Below are positions 1-8,838 of a stretch of 64,000 nucleotides of DNA, piece by piece (the first letter of the stretch is position 1; each line of letters begins with the position of its first letter). The stretch lies in assembly GCF_018860965.1 (NCBI RefSeq), contig NZ_JAHKQF010000009.1:369306-433305 (forward strand), written 5' to 3'. This DNA comes from Alteromonas sp. C1M14 (GTDB lineage Bacteria > Pseudomonadota > Gammaproteobacteria > Enterobacterales > Alteromonadaceae). Both the position numbers and the translations under genes were made by a program. A model generated the notes under the pieces. The model made no database searches and was not told the DNA's origin. It saw only the letters and a list, made by a program, of their open reading frames with translations.

Positions 1-614
1 TAGCAAAAGAAGTGATGCATGCTGCCGACTGGGTGCAATCTCATGGCCAATCAACCGGTGTAAACCCGTTAGATGTGCTTCGCTGGCCAGGCGTTATTGC
101 CGCTGAAGAAGCCGATATGGATACCATTCAAGGGGATATACTAGGTGCTTTTGACGACACCTTACGCCAATTTATTGAGGCAAGAGCCACCGAGGGTGAT
201 GCATTAAAATCGATGATTGAGCAACGCCTTGATGGCATCGAAAAAGAAGTCGCTTTTGTAATTGAAAAAATGCCAACCATTATGGAGTGGCAACGGGAAA
301 AAATACAAACACGCTTTGAAGAAGCCAAGGTTGAACTCGATGCAGGCCGGTTTGAGCAAGAAATGGTAATGCTGGCTCAAAAAATTGATGTGGCCGAAGA
401 ACTAGATCGCCTTAAAGCCCATGTAAAAGAAACCCGAAATATCCTGAAAAAAGGCGGCGCTTGTGGCCGTCGACTAGACTTTATGATGCAGGAATTTAAC
501 CGCGAGTCGAATACCTTAGGCTCAAAATCTATTAACAGTGAAATTACCCAATCGGCGGTTGAACTGAAGGTATTGATAGAGCAGATGAGAGAGCAGATCC
601 AGAATATTGAGTAA
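1..614 (+). CDS. yicC: YicC family endoribonuclease, 3' part (cut by window start)
   Basis: The reading frame is open from the first bases (first full codon at 3), so the true start lies outside the window. About 203 residues are visible out of roughly 287 usual for the family. The C-terminal block (GRRLDFMMQEFNRESNTLGSK, then a stretch ending REQIQNIE) is the conserved DUF1732 end of YicC/YloC proteins. These are endoribonucleases; in E. coli YicC has been linked to degradation of the small RNA RyhB. The middle is acidic and helical. No downstream gene is coupled to it; an inverted repeat follows the stop. The family assignment is secure, the substrate in this organism is unknown. Confidence 0.9.
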   Translation, partial: AKEVMHAADWVQSHGQSTGVNPLDVLRWPGVIAAEEADMDTIQGDILGAFDDTLRQFIEARATEGDALKSMIEQRLDGIEKEVAFVIEKMPTIMEWQREKIQTRFEEAKVELDAGRFEQEMVMLAQKIDVAEELDRLKAHVKETRNILKKGGACGRRLDFMMQEFNRESNTLGSKSINSEITQSAVELKVLIEQMREQIQNIE

Positions 615-640
615 AATTTCACCGTCATCATTTAAAAGCG

Positions 641-665
641 ACCGGCCCTATTAAATAGAGCCGGT
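641..665. terminator. Inverted repeat after yicC, possible weak terminator
   Basis: Arms ACCGGC and GCCGGT enclose CTATT/AATAG, giving an 11-bp stem with a single mismatch and a one-base centre; some bases must open to form a loop. No clean T-tract follows, so intrinsic termination is uncertain. It lies 27 bases after the yicC stop. Confidence 0.45.
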
Positions 666-781
666 AGCAATCTAATACTCTTATCCTCTTTCGCTCCCAT
701 ACCATCAACCTCACCTATATCGTTCTTTCTTTTCCATTCTATTACCAACAAAAAACTTCAAGAGGTACTGAAAAACTGCTC

Positions 782-1738
782 ATGACTAAAACCCAGCAAA
801 AGATACTTGAAGCCGTGGGTGTTTTAAGTAGAAACCGACTTCGTTTTTCATCGTTTTCCAAAAAGCATACGCTTGATATCAACAAACATGTGGATGAAAT
901 AAAAGTACCCGGCTTTGTGTGTGCTAAAGACAAGGGTTGCCTGGTTTTAGCAGAATCTTGGTTCCGAGAGAGGGGGATATATATTTCTTGGGGCACACTG
1001 GGTGGCACTGTACTTTCCGGCTTTTTTTTGTACCTAACACTGGTAATGCCTTGGTTGTCTGATGCTCCAATTAATATTGGGGGCGTTGTTGCCCTGTGTT
1101 TTACGGCATGTATTGGCTTTTTGTTAGTTTACCCCCTGTTATTTGCAGCCAAGAACGAACTTAAGTTACAAGGCTTGCAGTATACTGTTTTTAATTCTAT
1201 CTCTAAGAACGTCCACTTTGTTAGCGACGTCGACTTCCAACCCAAAACCTGCCGCTGGGATGAGTGTACATTCTGTCTCGCCTATTCGGCTGGCGGTGTC
1301 GAGGGCTTTTATTACGAGTTAAAAGGCTACCTGTTTAACGAAGATGGTAGTGTTAAAGACAGCTTCTCCTTTGATGACTATCACTATATGGCCACGAATA
1401 GTAATAGTTCACGGCAATGGATGATTAACGATCTTTCTGCTAGGTTCGAATATGTACGCCGCTTTATGGAAGAGGGTGCCGACTCGGTAGAACCTGTCAC
1501 TGAGTTACTTGATTTGACGCCAAGCCTTTCTGAAACAGCACATCGGTTTCAGCCCAAGTCTAAGGCATCAGACGGTAAGAAGTTCCACCTTATCTATTCA
1601 ATAGTACGCACCATATTTCTGATCCCATTTAGCGTACAAGTCGTGGGGCACTATATCTTTTGTCGCTACTGCCACCTACCGCAGTGGCCACAAGGTGTGA
1701 TCGATGAGTGTGGTGAAGAAGTTTTTCCCAAGCGGTAA
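782..1738 (+). CDS. Membrane protein resembling the DUF6708 family
   Basis: A 318-residue protein with no signal peptide. Two hydrophobic segments lie close together (about residues 77-99 and 102-124), after a basic N-terminal domain and before a soluble C-terminal region. The C-terminal features YVRRFMEEGADSV (about 225-237) and a final LPQWPQGVIDEC (about 299-310) are what I recall of DUF6708 proteins, which are often encoded beside type VI secretion genes. No VgrG, PAAR or other secretion gene is visible here. The ADP-ribosylglycohydrolase gene follows 81 bases downstream on the same strand and may be cotranscribed. There is no good ribosome site at this ATG. Family call is from memory and tentative; function unknown. 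Confidence 0.55.
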   Translation: MTKTQQKILEAVGVLSRNRLRFSSFSKKHTLDINKHVDEIKVPGFVCAKDKGCLVLAESWFRERGIYISWGTLGGTVLSGFFLYLTLVMPWLSDAPINIGGVVALCFTACIGFLLVYPLLFAAKNELKLQGLQYTVFNSISKNVHFVSDVDFQPKTCRWDECTFCLAYSAGGVEGFYYELKGYLFNEDGSVKDSFSFDDYHYMATNSNSSRQWMINDLSARFEYVRRFMEEGADSVEPVTELLDLTPSLSETAHRFQPKSKASDGKKFHLIYSIVRTIFLIPFSVQVVGHYIFCRYCHLPQWPQGVIDECGEEVFPKR

Positions 1739-1819
1739 TCTTTACCCTTAATTTTATACATTGGGCTTTTATCAAAAACGCCCTCTTGTGGTATTCAATT
1801 ATTTTCGGTTCGTGAATAT

Positions 1820-2962
1820 ATGCAAAAACCTAATCAACTTCTGTCTTCTCAATATAAAAAAACACCACGTTCAACAATACAAGACAACTTCATAGGCTGC
1901 TTAATCGGCGGGGCTATTGGTGATGCCTTTGGTGCACCCGTGGAGTTTATGTCACGAGAAAATATCCTTTCGAAACACGGTCACAAAGGCGTTACCGAGT
2001 TTTTACCGGCCTATGGCAAAACCGGTGCTATCACCGACGATACACAAATGACCCTTTTTACCGCCGAAGGCTTACTACGGGCCCATGTTTGCAACTCACA
2101 AAAAGGCAGTACCACTTGGTTAGGCTGCATTGGACACGCCTATCAGCGCTGGTTGCAAACCCAGTCCCATCCATCACCGGAATATTTAACCGTAAGTAAC
2201 GATGGCCTACTTTGGCAAATCCACGATCTGCACGAACAACGTGCGCCAGGCAATACCTGTTTAAATGCTCTTAGCATGGCTGGGCAATTTGAAGAATTTG
2301 CCTTAAACGACAGTAAAGGCTGTGGCGGCGTGATGCGGGTTGCCCCCATTGGCCTTTTTTGCTGGCGAGGGCAAGAGCAATTTAGTCTTGAAGAGTGCTT
2401 CAACCTTGCTAGTGATGCTGCTCAGCTTACCCACGGCCATCCCACAGGCTATTTGTCCGCCGGGGCTTTTGCCGCCATTATTTATCAAATTTTACAGGGC
2501 GACACACTCAAAGAGGCCATTCATTGTGCCTTGTCTTTGTTGCAACAAAAACCCGATGCCGATGAAACCATTAGCGCTATACAAATGGCCTTGGCCCTAT
2601 CGACAACAAAGAGTGAACATGCACTCGCCATTGCTGAGCTCGGGGAAGGCTGGGTGGCGGAAGAAGCGCTGGCCATTTCTCTTTACTGCACATTGGTTGC
2701 CAAGGATTTTAACCAGTTGATGAACATCTCGGTCACCCACGATGGTGATTCTGACTCTACCGGTGCCATATCAGGAAATTTATGGGGCGCAATTCATGGC
2801 GTAGAAGGCATTGATAAATCACTAATAGAGCAAGTTGAACTTGGTGACACCATCTCCGACATGGCCAACGATTTGTTCGACTTTCCCACATGGAATAGTG
2901 ATCTCCAATCGTCGAAGGAAGAATTCAGCAGGTATATTGAGAAAAAATATCCTGGCCATTAA
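1820..2962 (+). CDS. ADP-ribosylglycohydrolase (DraG/ARH family)
   Basis: 380 residues. The N-terminal GDAFGAPVEF (34-43), TDDTQM (72-77) and the C-terminal HDGDSDSTGAISGN (307-320) are the metal-coordinating signatures of the all-helical ADP-ribosylglycohydrolase fold. Such enzymes use two Mg2+ ions to remove ADP-ribose from modified residues or related O-linked substrates. The acidic ligands appear intact, so it should be active. The first 20 residues are polar and poorly conserved in type, so translation could start slightly later. It follows the DUF6708-like gene and converges with the LysR gene, leaving only 31 bases between stops. Related hydrolases act in nitrogenase control, toxin immunity (Tri1-type) or housekeeping; which applies here is unknown. 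Confidence 0.85.
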   Translation: MQKPNQLLSSQYKKTPRSTIQDNFIGCLIGGAIGDAFGAPVEFMSRENILSKHGHKGVTEFLPAYGKTGAITDDTQMTLFTAEGLLRAHVCNSQKGSTTWLGCIGHAYQRWLQTQSHPSPEYLTVSNDGLLWQIHDLHEQRAPGNTCLNALSMAGQFEEFALNDSKGCGGVMRVAPIGLFCWRGQEQFSLEECFNLASDAAQLTHGHPTGYLSAGAFAAIIYQILQGDTLKEAIHCALSLLQQKPDADETISAIQMALALSTTKSEHALAIAELGEGWVAEEALAISLYCTLVAKDFNQLMNISVTHDGDSDSTGAISGNLWGAIHGVEGIDKSLIEQVELGDTISDMANDLFDFPTWNSDLQSSKEEFSRYIEKKYPGH

Positions 2963-2993
2963 GGCCATGAACGCCGTCACTTGGCATAAAAGA

Positions 2994-3920
2994 TTAGCGA
3001 TGCGCAGAAAACCCAGCGGCATTCATTAGTGTACTAAGTTGTTCTGTTTGGTTATCACACCACTGTAACCAAGTATCTGCCGTCGAACTCGGCTGTTTAA
3101 GCCAGTGCATTTCTAATGACACATAAAGTGGCGTGGCCAACGGTATAAATGTGCAATGGGTGGTTTGTAAATTGCGTACACAACCAGGCACCAAGGCTAC
3201 GCTATTCCCACTTGCGACATGAGTTAATAACGCCTGCATAGATATGGGCTCATCGTGTAAATCAGGTTCGATATTTTGTTTATAAAAAGCATTAGTTAAG
3301 GTATCAAAAAGGCTAGGCGCATGTGCTCTGGCAAATAGGGCTAACGGGAAAGAAGCGATATCATCAAGGGCTAAATGGGCATGCTGCGCAAGGGGGTGTT
3401 CTTGTGCGACCACAGCGTAAATAGGATCGTCACACAGGTGCTTTCTTTCCACCCGCCCATCATAGCCGCCGACTACTGGTCGAGAAAAACCAATATCCAA
3501 CATATTGTCGCTAAAGGCATTTAGTTGCTCGGCGGCAGTTAGCTCGTAAATTTTAATATCGATATTTGGTTCATCTTGCCGAAAATGCCTTAACAGTTGC
3601 GGCAGAAAATGGGCACAGGCTGAACTGACATAACCAATACGTAACACGCCTTTTTTTCCTGCTGCTATTAACTGGGTGTCAGTCTTAGCCGTCTCACAAT
3701 GAGAGATAATGGCTTTTGCATGGTTAAAAAAGGCCTCACCTGCCGCCGTTAATTTCACATTACGGGTGTTACGCTCAAATAAGCAAACGTCCAACTCCCT
3801 TTCTAAGGTGGTGATGTGTCGGCTAACGGCACTTTGAACCGTGTGTAATTTTGCTGCCGCAACAGAAAAATTCCCGCAGCGCGCTACCGTGATAAATGTT
3901 TTTAAATGCTTAAAATTCAC
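2994..3920 (-). CDS. LysR-family transcriptional regulator
   Basis: 308 residues with the classic arrangement: an N-terminal winged helix-turn-helix (about 1-60, including AAAKLHTVQSAVSRHITTLE) and a substrate-binding periplasmic-protein-like domain (about 90-290). It is divergent from an MFS transporter gene with about 70-100 bases between starts, the usual LysR layout in which the regulator controls its divergent neighbour and itself. The effector is not predictable from sequence. A 17-base direct repeat in the shared promoter region is a candidate operator. Confidence 0.9.
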   Translation of the reverse strand: MNFKHLKTFITVARCGNFSVAAAKLHTVQSAVSRHITTLERELDVCLFERNTRNVKLTAAGEAFFNHAKAIISHCETAKTDTQLIAAGKKGVLRIGYVSSACAHFLPQLLRHFRQDEPNIDIKIYELTAAEQLNAFSDNMLDIGFSRPVVGGYDGRVERKHLCDDPIYAVVAQEHPLAQHAHLALDDIASFPLALFARAHAPSLFDTLTNAFYKQNIEPDLHDEPISMQALLTHVASGNSVALVPGCVRNLQTTHCTFIPLATPLYVSLEMHWLKQPSSTADTWLQWCDNQTEQLSTLMNAAGFSAHR

Positions 3921-3928
3921 ATCTATGC

Positions 3929-3976
3929 CATTTAAAGATTAATTGAAGCTATTTATATCATTTAAAGTATGAATTG
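3929..3976. promoter_or_regulatory. Direct repeat in the LysR/MFS divergent promoter, candidate operator
   Basis: CATTTAAAGATTAATTG (3929-3945) recurs as CATTTAAAGTATGAATTG (3959-3976), 30 bases apart start to start, about three helical turns. A weaker copy overlaps the first codons of the LysR gene. In-phase repeats between a LysR gene and its divergent target fit a regulator operator, but binding is inferred. Confidence 0.45.
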
Positions 3977-3990
3977 CACACCCGTAGTAT

Positions 3991-5160
3991 ATGCACACAT
4001 TCATTTTCAATAAGCATCTAATGACACTATCTAAAACCGGAGAAATCACCTTATTTTTGGCTGCAACCCTTACCATTATGGTGGGAACAGCTGTCGCACC
4101 AGGTCTTAGTAATATTGCTGAGGCTTTAGGCGTCACCGCCTACGCACCGTTACTAATCACGTTGCCTGCACTAGGTGCTATTCTTTTCGCGCCTATATTC
4201 GGAAAATGTATTGATGGTTTAGGTCCTCGCAAAACTTTGCTCATATGTTTATTTGGGTATTTTATTATGGGTGCAGGTGGCGCATTGCTATATGGTCCAT
4301 TTCCCATCGCGTTAGATCGCATTTTATTGGGTGGGTTTGCGGCTGGTATTATGGCGGCAGGCACGGCAGAAATTTCTTGTTGGTACACAGGCAAAGCCCG
4401 CCTAAACATGATTGCAAAACAAGGAATGGCAATTGAGTTAGGCGGTGTTATTTTTCTTTTTATCAGTGGCCTGTTAAGTGAACTTGCCTGGCATGGTCCA
4501 TTTATGCTTTATTTTTTAGGGCTTATCTGCGCGATTATGTGTTTGCTGTTTATTCCCTCCAACAACATAAAACAACCCCAATCAAAGACAAAACCCCAGA
4601 TACCTAAAAACACCATGGGGCCCATTATGATGTGTACGTTTTTCGCGATGATCCTGTTTTTTAGTATCATCATTAGCTTACCTGGTCATTTGACAACCCT
4701 CGGTTTTAGCAGCTCGCAGATTGGAAATTTACTGGCGTTTATTTCATTAATTGCGGTATTTGCCGCCATGTTTATGCCCCGCCTTGTAGCGAAAACCTCT
4801 GAAGGCACGGCCATTAAATTAGCATTTATTAGTTACGGTATTGGCCACCTGCTGTTTGCGAGCAGCACCCTCACAATGTCACTGATTGCAGGGGCTGTAT
4901 TTGCGGGTATTGGATTCGGTTTCTCACTACCTTTGCTTAACCACAAAACAGTGGAAATTAGCTCAGAAGCAAACAGAGGCCATAATTTATCTCGGTTTGC
5001 CATAGCCGCTTTTTCTGGTCAGTTTGCCACTTCTGCGTTAGAAGTGATTCATCTACCTAAAAGTACTATCTTCTATGTTTGTGCGTTTATTTCAGTACTC
5101 TGTATACTCATTTTGGTTGTCAACCAACGTGTATTAGCAACAACCACCAACGCCCAATAA
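3991..5160 (+). CDS. MFS transporter, likely CynX/NimT-like or drug-efflux type
   Basis: 389 residues, about 12 hydrophobic helices in two halves separated by a basic loop (around 190-205). A motif-A-like segment (GKCIDGLGPRKTLL) lies between helices 2 and 3. An ATG at 4021 would remove a ten-residue polar N-terminus and put the first helix nearer the start; neither ATG has a strong ribosome site, so the start is uncertain. It is divergent from the LysR gene, its probable regulator, and 44 bases upstream of a secreted SnoaL-like protein gene. Substrate unknown. Confidence 0.85.
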   Translation: MHTFIFNKHLMTLSKTGEITLFLAATLTIMVGTAVAPGLSNIAEALGVTAYAPLLITLPALGAILFAPIFGKCIDGLGPRKTLLICLFGYFIMGAGGALLYGPFPIALDRILLGGFAAGIMAAGTAEISCWYTGKARLNMIAKQGMAIELGGVIFLFISGLLSELAWHGPFMLYFLGLICAIMCLLFIPSNNIKQPQSKTKPQIPKNTMGPIMMCTFFAMILFFSIIISLPGHLTTLGFSSSQIGNLLAFISLIAVFAAMFMPRLVAKTSEGTAIKLAFISYGIGHLLFASSTLTMSLIAGAVFAGIGFGFSLPLLNHKTVEISSEANRGHNLSRFAIAAFSGQFATSALEVIHLPKSTIFYVCAFISVLCILILVVNQRVLATTTNAQ

Positions 5161-5204
5161 AATAACAAGGCGAGTTACACACAAAATCTGCAGGGAGAAT
5201 AAAA

Positions 5205-5678
5205 ATGAGGTTAGCAATTTTAACAGGGCTGTGTTGGTGCATATTTCACCTAACTCCTGCCAATGCATCACCTGAAACCGTATTAGATCAGCTCCATCAG
5301 GCTGCTGCTGATGCAAATTATGAACAGTATTTTGATACCTTCGCGTCCAATGGCGTGTTCATTGGCACAGATGCATCGGAAGTTTGGACGGTAGAGGCAT
5401 TTAAAAACTACGCCAAACCCATTTTTGCTGCCGGAAAAGGGTGGGTTTATCATCCTAAAAAACGCCATGTTTATTATTCATCCACCGGCGATATCGCTTG
5501 GTTCGATGAACTATTAGACAGCGAAAGTTATGGACAATCCCGCGGTACAGGGGTGTTGGAAAAGCAAAATGGTAAATGGAAAATTGTTCAATACCATCTT
5601 ACTTTTCCTATACCTAACCCCATCGCTAAAAAGCTAACTGACGAAATAAAAGCCTTTCAACAGCAACCAAGCCAATAA
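5205..5678 (+). CDS. Exported SnoaL-like / DUF4440 (NTF2-fold) protein
   Basis: 157 residues starting with a hydrophobic signal peptide, probably cleaved after NASA or just before SPET (about residue 22-24). The rest fits an NTF2-like cone fold: an N-terminal helix (VLDQLHQAAADANYEQYFDTFA), a GTDASEVWT strand region and a C-terminal RGTGVLEKQNGKWKIVQYHLTF strand pair typical of SnoaL/DUF4440 domains. These range from enzymes to binding proteins, so no function is assigned. GGGAG at 5193-5197 supports the ATG. It probably shares a transcript with the MFS gene. Confidence 0.75.
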   Translation: MRLAILTGLCWCIFHLTPANASPETVLDQLHQAAADANYEQYFDTFASNGVFIGTDASEVWTVEAFKNYAKPIFAAGKGWVYHPKKRHVYYSSTGDIAWFDELLDSESYGQSRGTGVLEKQNGKWKIVQYHLTFPIPNPIAKKLTDEIKAFQQQPSQ

Positions 5679-5682
5679 TGGC

Positions 5683-6330
5683 TTAATACCCAGTATTAGA
5701 CTGGGTTAGCGGTTGAATTTTTAGCTCAACACGTCGGTTTATTTGTCGATTACCCGCTGACGTGTTGGGAACTTTAGGTTGATATTCGCCAAGCCCGACG
5801 GTAGTGATCCGCGTTGAATTAACGCCAAAAGAAATCATCAGGTTTTCTACCGACTGCGCCCGCTGTTCAGACAGCGTTTGGTTATAGGCTGCCGATCCAG
5901 TATCGTCAGTATGTCCTTCAATAAGCAGTACGGTTTTTTCGTACTGGTTCACTACCGTAGCCACATCTTGTAATACGGGATTAAAGTTCGGACTAATAGC
6001 CGCGCTGTTTGTAGCAAAGGTGATATCTCCGGGCATGATCAATCGTAGGTTATCTCCTTCTCTGACAACCTGAACACCCGTATCGGCTAATTGCTCTCGC
6101 AGGTCTTCTTCCTGCCTATCCATATAGTTGCCAATGGCTCCACCAGCTATAGCCCCCACAGCGGCGCCCCATGCGTAACGACTTTTATCGTTATCACCTG
6201 TGGCTTTACCTAACAATGCACCTACCACAGCACCAATGGCAGCGCCTTTTTGCGTATTTGATGGATCAGTTGCGCATCCAGCCGTGGTTAGTGCCACTGC
6301 TAAAGCGCCTACGGTAAATAATTTTTTCAT
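5683..6330 (-). CDS. OmpA-family lipoprotein with glycine-zipper (YiaD-like)
   Basis: 215 residues. A lipoprotein signal ends in the lipobox LTTAGC (Cys 19). A glycine-zipper region follows (GAAIGAVVGALLGKATGD and GAAVGAIAGGAIGNYMD), then a C-terminal OmpA peptidoglycan-binding domain with IEGHTDDTGSAAYNQTLSEQRA and the NRRVEL end. It is expected to sit in the outer membrane and hold peptidoglycan. Two adjacent ATGs exist (6333 and 6330); the GAGG Shine-Dalgarno lies only 2 bases before the first, so the second is preferred. E. coli YiaD has this domain order. It converges with the SnoaL-like gene. Confidence 0.88.
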   Translation of the reverse strand: MKKLFTVGALAVALTTAGCATDPSNTQKGAAIGAVVGALLGKATGDNDKSRYAWGAAVGAIAGGAIGNYMDRQEEDLREQLADTGVQVVREGDNLRLIMPGDITFATNSAAISPNFNPVLQDVATVVNQYEKTVLLIEGHTDDTGSAAYNQTLSEQRAQSVENLMISFGVNSTRITTVGLGEYQPKVPNTSAGNRQINRRVELKIQPLTQSNTGY

Positions 6331-6531
6331 CATCGCCTCATAGCATAATTACAATTTAACTAACGTAAACAGCAATTCTTGTTCCACCGTTTTAACTAGG
6401 GTAATAAGGTATTAAAACCCCGATGAATATAAGCTGAATACAATAATGGAAGTAAATTGAGTGAAAAACATAAACGATAAATAGTGCATCAAGGGTGTAA
6501 GTTTTTCTCGATGTATCAGTATTGCGACATA

Positions 6532-7734
6532 TCAGGTAGAAATGCTTTGTTTGAAGAATTGATTAAAATCGATTTTATAATCACTGGCCTTAACCGCTTT
6601 TTCGATTTTTATACGACTGTCTTGCGCCAAATTGATATCTTTTGGTGGCAGGTAATGATTACCAGTTAATGAATAAAACACTTTCACAATGGGTGATAAG
6701 GGCGAATCGGTATGAGTAACCACCATGGCTAACCGTTCATTGGATAATTTAACCAAGCTGCCTACCGGATAAACCCCCATACACTTAATAAATTGTTGTA
6801 CTAATGCTTTATCTAGCTTGTGGGGTGATTCATTAATGAGTATGGAAAAAGCGCGTTGGCTTGGCATACCGGCTTTGTAGCATCGATCTGCGGTTAACGC
6901 ATCATACATATCTGCAATGGCAAGCATACGGCCCGCTTTGCTTATATCTTTGCCTTTGGTGCCTGCTGGATAGCCTAAACCGTCTAAACGTTCATGGTGC
7001 TCGCTGACGGTTCTAATAAGCTCTGGGTTAAGTTCTACCTCTTCTAAAGCTTCAACCCCATATTCCACATGCTTTTTCATCACAGCCATTTCGTTTTCGT
7101 CTAAACGGCCAGGTTTATGCAGTATTTCGTCAGGAATGCGAATTTTGCCTAAATCGTGTAAAAAACCAGCGATGGCTAAGGCTTGCACATCATCTTCATC
7201 CATGCCGATAGCCCGGGCAAAGTTGGCTGAAATAATAGCGACGTTTAAGGAATGCTCTAAAAGATAATCATCCTTTTCCCGTATACGGGTAAGACAGAGC
7301 AGGGCATCAGGGTTTCTATCCACAGATTCCACTAAGCTATGTGAAAACTGTTTCGGGATCCGATCATCAAATGGTAAGCCTTGTTCTACCGCTTTAAGCA
7401 ACTCACCTTGGATTTTCTTGCCTTGATGGTACAAGGTTTCAGCGCGATCTAGTTCGATACTAAAACTGACCTTGGGCTTCTTAGTTTTGTTTTTTCCGCT
7501 TTCATTTTCAGGCAACGTTACCTTGTCTTTGCCCGTATCTGGATCAAACTGTTTGGATAAATCGATAACCACTTTAAGCACACCTCGCTTTCGCAATGCG
7601 GCTACGATGGATTGGCTAGTCACTCTTCCTTGCGACTTTATTTTTATTTTACCCGACTGATGGGCAATTTGATTTACATACATACCGGGCTTTAAATCGC
7701 GGATCGATATGATTTTTAAATCGCTTTCTGCCAC
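6532..7734 (-). CDS. HD-GYP domain cyclic-di-GMP phosphodiesterase with N-terminal DUF3391
   Basis: 400 residues. The N-terminal 1-60 region (IRDLKPGMYV, GRVTSQSIVAALRKRGVLKVVID) is a DUF3391 domain. The HD-GYP domain spans about 140-320 with H161, HDLGK (193-197), HHERLDGLGYP (246-256) and DMYDALT. All metal ligands and the HHE..DGxGYP signature are present, so c-di-GMP hydrolysis is likely. No receiver domain or membrane helix is seen, so it is probably cytosolic and controlled through DUF3391. It appears to be a single-gene transcript. Confidence 0.93.
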   Translation of the reverse strand: MAESDLKIISIRDLKPGMYVNQIAHQSGKIKIKSQGRVTSQSIVAALRKRGVLKVVIDLSKQFDPDTGKDKVTLPENESGKNKTKKPKVSFSIELDRAETLYHQGKKIQGELLKAVEQGLPFDDRIPKQFSHSLVESVDRNPDALLCLTRIREKDDYLLEHSLNVAIISANFARAIGMDEDDVQALAIAGFLHDLGKIRIPDEILHKPGRLDENEMAVMKKHVEYGVEALEEVELNPELIRTVSEHHERLDGLGYPAGTKGKDISKAGRMLAIADMYDALTADRCYKAGMPSQRAFSILINESPHKLDKALVQQFIKCMGVYPVGSLVKLSNERLAMVVTHTDSPLSPIVKVFYSLTGNHYLPPKDINLAQDSRIKIEKAVKASDYKIDFNQFFKQSIST

Positions 7735-7848
7735 TACCTTTGTCCCTACTGATACCTATTCCTTACCATAAATAATTATACGTGATTAAGAAATGGATTA
7801 GGTATAACTTATGTACGTTAATTATAGTTTCTTAACTAAAAAAACCAC

Positions 7849-8193
7849 TTAGTATTTTAAACGATGCAATATATCGTGAAGTTCTGGTTGCCACTGGTAA
7901 ATTTTTAGCCTAATACGGAAACCTTCCACACCGACCCCCTCACTGATTAACCGTTGCCGTTGCTCTTGGGCTTGTTCAGATCCCGCCGGAAACGCTATCT
8001 TTCCATCAGCACGAACAATACGGTGCCAAGGGATGGCAATTTCTTCGTTAGACGATCTTAATGCTTTACTGACTAACCGTGCCCGACCAGGTAGGCCGGC
8101 TAAATCTGCGACCTGACCATAAGTAGCCACTCGCCCTTCAGGTATAATCAAGGCCACGGAAAGAATCTTTGATATGCTATCAGGTAATGTCAT
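7849..8193 (-). CDS. Alkyltransferase-like protein (Atl1/YbaZ family)
   Basis: 114 residues, the size of a lone MGMT C-terminal domain. The alkyl-acceptor motif PCHR is replaced by PWHR (P55-R58), so the protein cannot accept alkyl groups. Such alkyltransferase-like proteins bind O6-alkylguanine and hand it to nucleotide excision repair. The DNA-binding helix segment VATYGQVADLAGLPGRARLVSKAL (with the arginine finger) is intact. It is divergent from the TapT gene, 29 bases between starts. Confidence 0.92.
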   Translation of the reverse strand: MTLPDSISKILSVALIIPEGRVATYGQVADLAGLPGRARLVSKALRSSNEEIAIPWHRIVRADGKIAFPAGSEQAQEQRQRLISEGVGVEGFRIRLKIYQWQPELHDILHRLKY

Positions 8194-8222
8194 ACAGGTG
8201 TATTACTAAGGTGATAAAGTTC

Positions 8223-8795
8223 ATGCGGCAATACTGCAAACACTGTCATTTCCCCGCTAAAACATGTTTATGTAGCGCAGTTAAAAGGGTTCATTCCACC
8301 GTCAAAGTGGTGGTAATACAACATCCTAAAGAAGTGCACCATGCTAAAAATACAGTGCGGTTACTTAAGCTTTCGCTGCAAAACTTTACCGTACTTGTAG
8401 AAGATGAAAAAGACTTTCGAACACAGCTTATCAACTGCCTCTCGTTGGCAGCTCACCCTGCCGTAATCTATCCGTCACCTTCCAGCCAACCGTTGGAACA
8501 AATAAACCGGGCTAGCAACCATGATTTATTCATTCTACTCGATGGTAGCTGGAAGCAGGCGTACGGCATGTGGTGTAGAAATGCTCAACTCCACCACCTA
8601 CCTCAATATCATTTTGCCACACCACCGGATAGTACGTATAGCATACGCCATACACAACGTGCGAAGAGTTTATCAACACTAGAGGCCGTAGCTTATACGC
8701 TGTCGGTGTCTGATAGTTGTGATGTCACTCCCCTCCACAATTTGCAAAATGCCATGCAGGTTCATTGGCAAGGGCCATCAGAACATCAACGTTAG
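8223..8795 (+). CDS. tapT: tRNA-uridine aminocarboxypropyltransferase (DTW domain)
   Basis: 190 residues. N-terminal cysteines YCKHCHFPAKTCLC form the expected metal site, and the core motif is DGSW (107-110), the variant of D-[TG]-x-W seen in the DTW family, followed by TLEAVAYTL near the C-terminus. E. coli TapT (YfiP) makes acp3U47 in tRNAs using S-adenosylmethionine. The ATG at 8223 is chosen because AAGGTG precedes it at 8209-8214 and the cysteine motif starts four residues later. An upstream in-frame ATG at 8169 would run into the divergent atl gene. Confidence 0.88.
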   Translation: MRQYCKHCHFPAKTCLCSAVKRVHSTVKVVVIQHPKEVHHAKNTVRLLKLSLQNFTVLVEDEKDFRTQLINCLSLAAHPAVIYPSPSSQPLEQINRASNHDLFILLDGSWKQAYGMWCRNAQLHHLPQYHFATPPDSTYSIRHTQRAKSLSTLEAVAYTLSVSDSCDVTPLHNLQNAMQVHWQGPSEHQR

Positions 8796-8838
8796 TCGGT
8801 ATAACTTGAATGGCCCAGTAGTAATTCAATACTTGGGT

